The position numbers were made by a program, and so were the translations under genes. Below are positions 5,046 through 8,686 of a stretch of DNA of 8,686 bases, piece after piece (within the stretch, counting starts at the first letter, position 1; every line of letters starts with the position of its first letter). The stretch comes from JAIBJN01 sp035762005. GTDB taxonomy: Bacteria; Actinomycetota; Thermoleophilia; Gaiellales; Gaiellaceae. The DNA is taken from assembly GCA_035762005.1 (NCBI GenBank), contig DASTQA010000072.1, positions 1-8,686 on the forward strand. The letters are read 5' to 3'. A model generated the notes under the pieces. That model was not told the origin of the DNA. It was given only the letters and a program-made list of their open reading frames with translations, and did not search any database.

Positions 5046-6051
5046 GGGGCACGTGCCACGGAAGCTCCGGAAGCTTCGCAGGCGCATCCGGCCGGGGCCG
5101 CGATTTCGGCTCGCCACGGGGAGGGCCCGCATCCTTCCCTCGTTCCTCGTCCTCGGGGCCCAGCGGGCCGGGACGACGACGCTCTTCGACCACCTTCTCC
5201 GGCACCCCGATGTCCGCGGTCCTCATGCCGGCGGAGACGAGGTGGAGTGGAGACGGAAGGAAGTCCACTTCTTCGACGAGCGGTTCTGGCGCGGGCTCGA
5301 CTGGTATCGGTCGTTCTTCCCGCTCGCCGCCAGCCGACGCATCGCCCGCCTGCGCGGCGGCGACCTCGTCGCCGGCGAGGCGACGCCGTACTACCTCTTT
5401 CACCCGCTCGTCCCCGAGCGGGTCGCGAAGACGATCCCCGAGGTCGGGCTGATCGCCCTCCTGCGCGACCCCGTCGAGCGCGCGTACTCGCATTACCAGA
5501 TGATGCGGAGGACCGGCCGTGAGAAGCTCTCGTTCGCAGAGGCGCTCGCCGCAGAGGAGGAGCGGCTCGCGAGCGCCGTCGAGCTCGCTGCGGGCGAGGA
5601 AGAGGGCGCGTTCGGCGACGACCGCCGCCGCCGACACCACCACCATCGACATCGCGCGTACTTCGCCCGCGGTCTCTACGCGGAGCAGCTCGAGCGGTGG
5701 CTCGCCCACTTTCCCCGCGAGCAGCTCCTGGTGCTCCTGGCCGAGGACCTCTTCGCCCGTCCGTCCGCGGTTTGCGAGGACGTGGTCGCATTCCTCGGGC
5801 TCCGTCCCCATGACCTGACGGCGCGCAGCAGTCGCGCCACGACCGCCTCCCCGGGCCGGCCCTGGTCGAAGCGACAGACTCGCAACCGGGCCGCGTACGA
5901 GGCGATCAGCCCGGAGGTCCGTGCGCGTCTCGAGCAGCGGTACGCCGAGCCGAATGCGCGCCTGGCCCGCCTGCTCGGCCCGGAGTTCGCCTGGGGCCGT
6001 GCCTCGGCCGGCGAGCAGCTCGCTCCGGGCGTCGAGACTCCCGGGGCCTAG
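5044..6051 (+). CDS. PAPS-dependent sulfotransferase (heparan sulfotransferase-like), copy 2
   Basis: A 335-residue paralogue of the preceding gene, sharing by eye roughly 60% of residues over the core. Key motifs: LGAQRAGTTTLF (37-48) for the PAPS 5' end, KEVHFFDERF (72-81) at the active site, LLRDPVERAYSHYQ (139-152) for the PAPS 3' phosphate, and YAEPNARLARLLGPEFAW (300-317) near the end. Differences are concentrated in likely acceptor loops: residues 55-71 diverge, an acidic insert (AAGEEEGAFGDD, 182-193) precedes a tetra-histidine cluster (RRHHHHRHR, 196-204), and a basic Ser/Thr/Arg-rich insert occupies about 258-282. The two enzymes therefore probably sulfate different positions or acceptors. 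ATG at 5044 is given as start; GTG at 5053 (332 residues) is equally plausible from the promoter spacing. The frame is open far upstream, but that part overlaps copy 1 and is not coding. No signal peptide or membrane segment was seen. Confidence 0.9.
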   Translation: MGHVPRKLRKLRRRIRPGPRFRLATGRARILPSFLVLGAQRAGTTTLFDHLLRHPDVRGPHAGGDEVEWRRKEVHFFDERFWRGLDWYRSFFPLAASRRIARLRGGDLVAGEATPYYLFHPLVPERVAKTIPEVGLIALLRDPVERAYSHYQMMRRTGREKLSFAEALAAEEERLASAVELAAGEEEGAFGDDRRRRHHHHRHRAYFARGLYAEQLERWLAHFPREQLLVLLAEDLFARPSAVCEDVVAFLGLRPHDLTARSSRATTASPGRPWSKRQTRNRAAYEAISPEVRARLEQRYAEPNARLARLLGPEFAWGRASAGEQLAPGVETPGA

Positions 6052-6068
6052 CGCCCCTCGTCGTCTCG
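6033..6068. terminator. Weak two-part stem-loop at the convergent gene junction
   Basis: CGAGAC (6033-6038) pairs with GTCTCG (6063-6068), and inside it GGGGC (6043-6047) pairs with GCCCC (6053-6057). It spans the stop of the second sulfotransferase and most of the 30-base gap to the convergent membrane-protein gene, the place for a bidirectional terminator. There is no T-run on either strand, so termination is only suggested by position. Confidence 0.3.
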
Positions 6069-6081
6069 GGCACGTGGCTCG

Positions 6082-8043
6082 CTAGCAACGGTCGAGGCCG
6101 TAGAGCACGTACTGGCGCCGCTGGTCGCGAATGCGGCGGCCGCGAAGCCCTGCGAATCCGTCCGCCCGGGCTTTCCCCCGCGGCACGACGACGACGTCGA
6201 GGTCGTACCTGTCTGCGATCTCGCCGAGCTCCGCTGCGCTGAGCGAGCCGCTCATGAGCAGCTCCTCGTCCCGGAGACGCTGCTCCTCGGGGACGATGTG
6301 CTCGTAGATCTCGGCCCAGCGGATCCGCGCCGCGTTCTCCCGCACCAGAGGCTGCCCGTAGCGGAGGAAGTGGAAGCCGGTGTAGGCGAACGACTCCGCC
6401 GAGCGGGGCACGGCTGCGGAGCAGGCGCCCTCGCCGTACCGCGCGAGCGCGTCGAGCACGTCCTCGCGGCCGTCCGTCAGCGCCCGGGTGATGGACGGCG
6501 AGACGTCGATCTCGGCCGGAAGTGCCAGGCTGGCGATGAGCGGAGACGGCAGGGAGAGCGCGACGACGCAGCCGGCCGCGGCCGCGGCCGCGGCGGTCGA
6601 GCGGCGGCGCAGCCGGCAGGCGAGCGCGTGGGCGCCGAAGCCGGCGAGGATGGCCAGCGGCAGGGCGAGGAGCGGCCAGTAGCGATGCTGGCGGCCGACG
6701 GACTCGAAGCCCTCGCCCAGAAGCGTGGGGATGAGCGCCGACGTCGCCACCATGAAGGCACCCGCGGCCAGCGCCGCCGCGAGCACGCGCACGACCGGGC
6801 GGCCGCGCGAGCGAGCGGCCCGGAACGCCCCGACGGCGGCGAGCGGCGTCACGATTCCCCACCCGCCGAGCACCGCCCAGACCGGAAGCACGACGGGCTC
6901 GGCGACCGTCGTGTCGACGAAGCCCCCGTACCGGACGTACGAGACGGCGACCGGCAGCGCCCAGAGCGAGAAGAGGGCGAGCGCCGGCCCCAGGAGCGCG
7001 AGGCCCGTCAGCAGCCGTCGCCCCCTCCGCTCGAGGAGGACGACTCCCAGCGCGGCGAGGAGACCCACGAGGAACGGGTCCAGCTGGGTCAGGCCTACGA
7101 GGCCGAGCACGACGCCGGCGAGCACGTGGTCCGGCAGTCGCCCGGACGCGGCCGCCCGCGACATGGCGACGAGCGCGGCCACGAACAGCGCCAGGGCGAC
7201 GTCCCGCGGAAAGGGCGGGGGGAGGTTCGCGAAGGAGACGTTGTAGGAGCGCACGTAGAGGAGGTCTCCCGCGTACTGCGTCGCAGACGCTCCCCCCTCC
7301 GCGCGAGGGTCGACGACGAGGTCGAGGCCCCGCACGAGCGCGAAGCCGAAGCCCCCGGCCGCGGCGCCGAGGAGCGCCGTCGCCGCGCCGGCCCACGCTC
7401 CCGCGAAGAGACGGCCGAGCGCGAAGAGCGCCGCGGCGAGGCCGAGCGCCTGGAGCACCTGGAGCGGGGCGAGGCCGAGGAACGCGTGACCGCCGGGAGT
7501 CAGGTGCGTCAGGAGCCCGAGCAGCGCGTGGTGAAGCCACGGGTAGTAGTTCGGGACGTCGCCGGTCAAGGGCGAGGAGGGCGTCGTCTCGCCGTTCAGC
7601 AGCTGCTCGGTCCAGCCGGCGTGGAGCGCGGCGTCGCCGCCGGTCGTGAGCGGCAGCATCCGGAAGACGGGCGTTCCCCAGAGGACGGCGACGAGCACCG
7701 AGCAGACGACGGCAAGCCAGAGGTCCTTCCCCGTCTCGGAGCGCCGGCTCGAGCTTCGCCACCGGCGTACGACCCAGCGGAGCGCGAGCGCGGCCGCGAC
7801 GAGGCCGGTGGTCACGCGGACGGCGGCGGCGCTCGCGAAGAACGCGCCCCCGCTTGCCGCCTGGATCCCCATCATCACGAGCGCGAGCACCACAATTGCG
7901 GGGAACGCGAACGCCCAGCGGATGACCGGGTCGCCGCGCCAGCTCGGCACGAGCCCGGTCAGTCCGAAGCCAAGCCACATGAGCCCGAGCGCGACCGCGA
8001 CGGCCGCCAGTCCTGCTTCCAGCGCCCCGGAAGGTGCAGCCAC
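6082..8043 (-). CDS. Polytopic membrane protein, GT-C glycosyltransferase-like (possibly arabinosyltransferase-related)
   Basis: A 653-residue protein with about a dozen hydrophobic segments up to residue 510, then a soluble C-terminal domain of about 140 residues. The first large loop holds TTGGDAALHAGWTEQLLNGE (133-152), a polar stretch with an acidic residue where GT-C enzymes keep their catalytic Asp, followed by DVPNYYPWLHHALLG (162-176), reminiscent of the YYP motif of the AftA arabinofuranosyltransferase family. A later loop (YVRSYNVSFANLPPPFPRD, 263-281) and VGRQHRYWPLLALPLAI (449-465) are also conserved-looking. The C-terminal part (ALARYGEGACSAAVPRSAE, 532-550, to the YGLDRC end) resembles soluble tails of such enzymes. 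It would use a polyprenyl-linked sugar outside the membrane. GTG at 8043 is chosen because it leaves a complete first membrane helix and lies 35 bases after the sulfatase stop; the longer open frame overlaps the sulfatase. Ribosome binding site is weak. The GT-C assignment is tentative; O-antigen ligase-like or unknown function is possible. Confidence 0.75.
   Translation of the reverse strand: MAAPSGALEAGLAAVAVALGLMWLGFGLTGLVPSWRGDPVIRWAFAFPAIVVLALVMMGIQAASGGAFFASAAAVRVTTGLVAAALALRWVVRRWRSSSRRSETGKDLWLAVVCSVLVAVLWGTPVFRMLPLTTGGDAALHAGWTEQLLNGETTPSSPLTGDVPNYYPWLHHALLGLLTHLTPGGHAFLGLAPLQVLQALGLAAALFALGRLFAGAWAGAATALLGAAAGGFGFALVRGLDLVVDPRAEGGASATQYAGDLLYVRSYNVSFANLPPPFPRDVALALFVAALVAMSRAAASGRLPDHVLAGVVLGLVGLTQLDPFLVGLLAALGVVLLERRGRRLLTGLALLGPALALFSLWALPVAVSYVRYGGFVDTTVAEPVVLPVWAVLGGWGIVTPLAAVGAFRAARSRGRPVVRVLAAALAAGAFMVATSALIPTLLGEGFESVGRQHRYWPLLALPLAILAGFGAHALACRLRRRSTAAAAAAAGCVVALSLPSPLIASLALPAEIDVSPSITRALTDGREDVLDALARYGEGACSAAVPRSAESFAYTGFHFLRYGQPLVRENAARIRWAEIYEHIVPEEQRLRDEELLMSGSLSAAELGEIADRYDLDVVVVPRGKARADGFAGLRGRRIRDQRRQYVLYGLDRC
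6574..6591 (-). repeat. Short tandem repeat encoding a polyalanine run
   Basis: Three head-to-tail copies of GGCCGC lie inside the membrane-protein gene and encode part of an alanine run (about residues 484-490) at the start of a hydrophobic segment. Such a repeat can slip in replication; a gain or loss of one unit would stay in frame, changing the run by two alanines. Confidence 0.6.
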
Positions 8044-8078
8044 GATCGTCTCAGTCCAGCCTGTCGGGGAGCCGATCG

Positions 8079-8686
8079 TCAGCTTCCGGTAAGGATCTCG
8101 GTGCGCTCGCGAAGCCTCGCGGCCACTCCGACTTCCCGGCCTGCGATGTTCGTCAGCTGGTAGGGGTCGCGCCTTCTGTCGTAGAGCTCCTCGTGGCCGG
8201 TCGATGGCCAGAGCACGTACGTCCACCGGGCATTCCTGAAGCCGTCGAAGCGTCGTCCGGGTCCGAAGTGCTCTACAAGGACGCCGGTTCTCCACGACGC
8301 CCGGCGATCCTCGAGAAGCGGCAGGAGCGACTGCCCGTCGAAGGAATGTCTTAACTTATCGCCCGCCAACGCGGCCAGCGTGGGTGCGACATCGATATTG
8401 GCGACCAGTGCGTCGATTGTGGAAGCGGGACTTTCCGGAATCATCATTCGGAAAGGAACCCGGATCGACTCCTCGTATGCATAGACCTTGCCGCCAAGGC
8501 GGTGCTCTCCCCAGAGACGGCCATTGTCCGACGTGAAGATCCCCCACGTCCGCGGCTGGAGGCCTTCCCGCGCTATGACGTCGACGATGCTGCCGACGAC
8601 GTCGTCGATCGTCGGCAATTGTCGCAATTCGTCGGCACGTATTGCGGCATGGAACGAAGCGTTGCTACGGATCTCCTCGCTCTTCC
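8079..8686 (-). CDS. Sulfatase-superfamily hydrolase, C-terminal part (5' end cut by window edge)
   Basis: The frame enters at the right edge and ends at TGA (8081-8079), giving 201 visible residues, perhaps 40% of a typical sulfatase. Motifs of the alkaline phosphatase/sulfatase fold are clear: FTSDNGRLWGEHRLGGK (50-66) carries the metal-binding Asp-Asn pair and the active-site Lys, followed by YEESIRVP (70-77), NIDVAPTLAALAG (97-109, a hallmark of type I sulfatases) and ELYDRRRDPYQLTNIAG (166-182). The enzyme should hydrolyse a sulfate ester or sulfamate, but the formylglycine site and signal peptide lie outside the window, so phosphonate monoester or phosphoethanolamine hydrolase activity is not excluded. 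It is first in the leftward pair with the membrane protein, 35 bases apart. GC counted over 8341-8686 is about 60%, visibly lower than its neighbours, suggesting a different origin. A TTG at 8627 is internal, not a start. Confidence 0.88.
   Translation of the reverse strand, partial: KSEEIRSNASFHAAIRADELRQLPTIDDVVGSIVDVIAREGLQPRTWGIFTSDNGRLWGEHRLGGKVYAYEESIRVPFRMMIPESPASTIDALVANIDVAPTLAALAGDKLRHSFDGQSLLPLLEDRRASWRTGVLVEHFGPGRRFDGFRNARWTYVLWPSTGHEELYDRRRDPYQLTNIAGREVGVAARLRERTEILTGS

Noticed and set aside
3162..5132. Minus-strand open frame of 656 codons opposite the ATPase and first sulfotransferase
   Set aside because: Low-complexity Arg/Ala/Glu-rich translation with no recognisable domain, antisense to genes with complete catalytic motifs.
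5906..7978. Minus-strand open frame of 690 codons overlapping the membrane-protein gene
   Set aside because: Out-of-frame shadow; its translation is almost entirely Arg/Pro/Gly/Ala, whereas the other frame gives a coherent polytopic protein.
8043..8080. CGATCGTC repeated at 8043-8050 and 8073-8080
   Set aside because: Eight bases only, in GC-rich sequence; possibly a binding-site pair before the membrane protein but too short to support.
6298..8163. Plus-strand open frame of 621 codons across the membrane-protein gene
   Set aside because: Antisense shadow with no motifs and extreme Arg/Glu bias.
8044..8295. Upstream in-frame extension of the membrane protein
   Set aside because: It overlaps the sulfatase coding sequence and has no hydrophobic or conserved content; GTG at 8043 gives a better N-terminus.
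8595..8608. 14-base palindrome CGACGACGTCGTCG
   Set aside because: It lies inside the sulfatase at Asp-Asp-Val-Val codons and is explained by coding content; no promoter or gene boundary is near.
1..8686. tRNA, rRNA, CRISPR array, riboswitch, insertion sequence or attachment site
   Set aside because: Looked for and not seen: no spaced direct repeats, no transposase or integrase motifs, and coding sequence fills nearly all of the window.

Overview
The window is very GC-rich (about 70-75% in most stretches), with codons strongly biased to G/C in third position, divergent and convergent compact operons, and several genes whose start codon sits 6-7 bases after a TANNNT box, as on leaderless mRNAs. 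This suggests a high-GC actinobacterial-type genome; a Thermoleophilia-like lineage is my guess, not something the sequence proves. No rRNA, tRNA, CRISPR array, transposase or integrase was seen.

Layout. (1) 1-2063, minus strand: two family-2 glycosyltransferases in one unit; the downstream one runs off the left edge. (2) 2064-2326: a divergent promoter region whose two outward transcripts each appear to begin with a very short ORF (34 codons leftward, 15 codons rightward). (3) 2327-4007, plus strand: permease and ATPase of an ABC-2 polysaccharide exporter of the Wzm/Wzt or TagG/TagH type, overlapping by 17 bases. (4) 4041-6051, plus strand: two tandem, clearly paralogous PAPS-dependent sulfotransferases, each with its own promoter-like box; the first box lies inside a perfect 20-base palindrome. 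(5) 6082-8686, minus strand, convergent to the sulfotransferases: a 653-residue polytopic membrane protein resembling GT-C glycosyltransferases, preceded by the C-terminal third of a sulfatase-superfamily hydrolase that runs off the right edge and is lower in GC.

Together the genes read as part of a cell-surface glycan locus. Cytoplasmic GT2 enzymes would build a lipid-linked glycan, the sulfotransferases would sulfate it (or another carrier), the two-component ABC exporter would flip it across the membrane, and the GT-C-like protein could add sugars on the outside from a lipid-linked donor. The sulfatase could trim or recycle sulfate esters. The pairing of an ABC exporter with two sulfotransferases and a sulfatase is the most interesting feature: it points to a sulfated surface polysaccharide, uncommon in described bacteria. 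The substrate, the glycan and the sulfation step itself are inferences.
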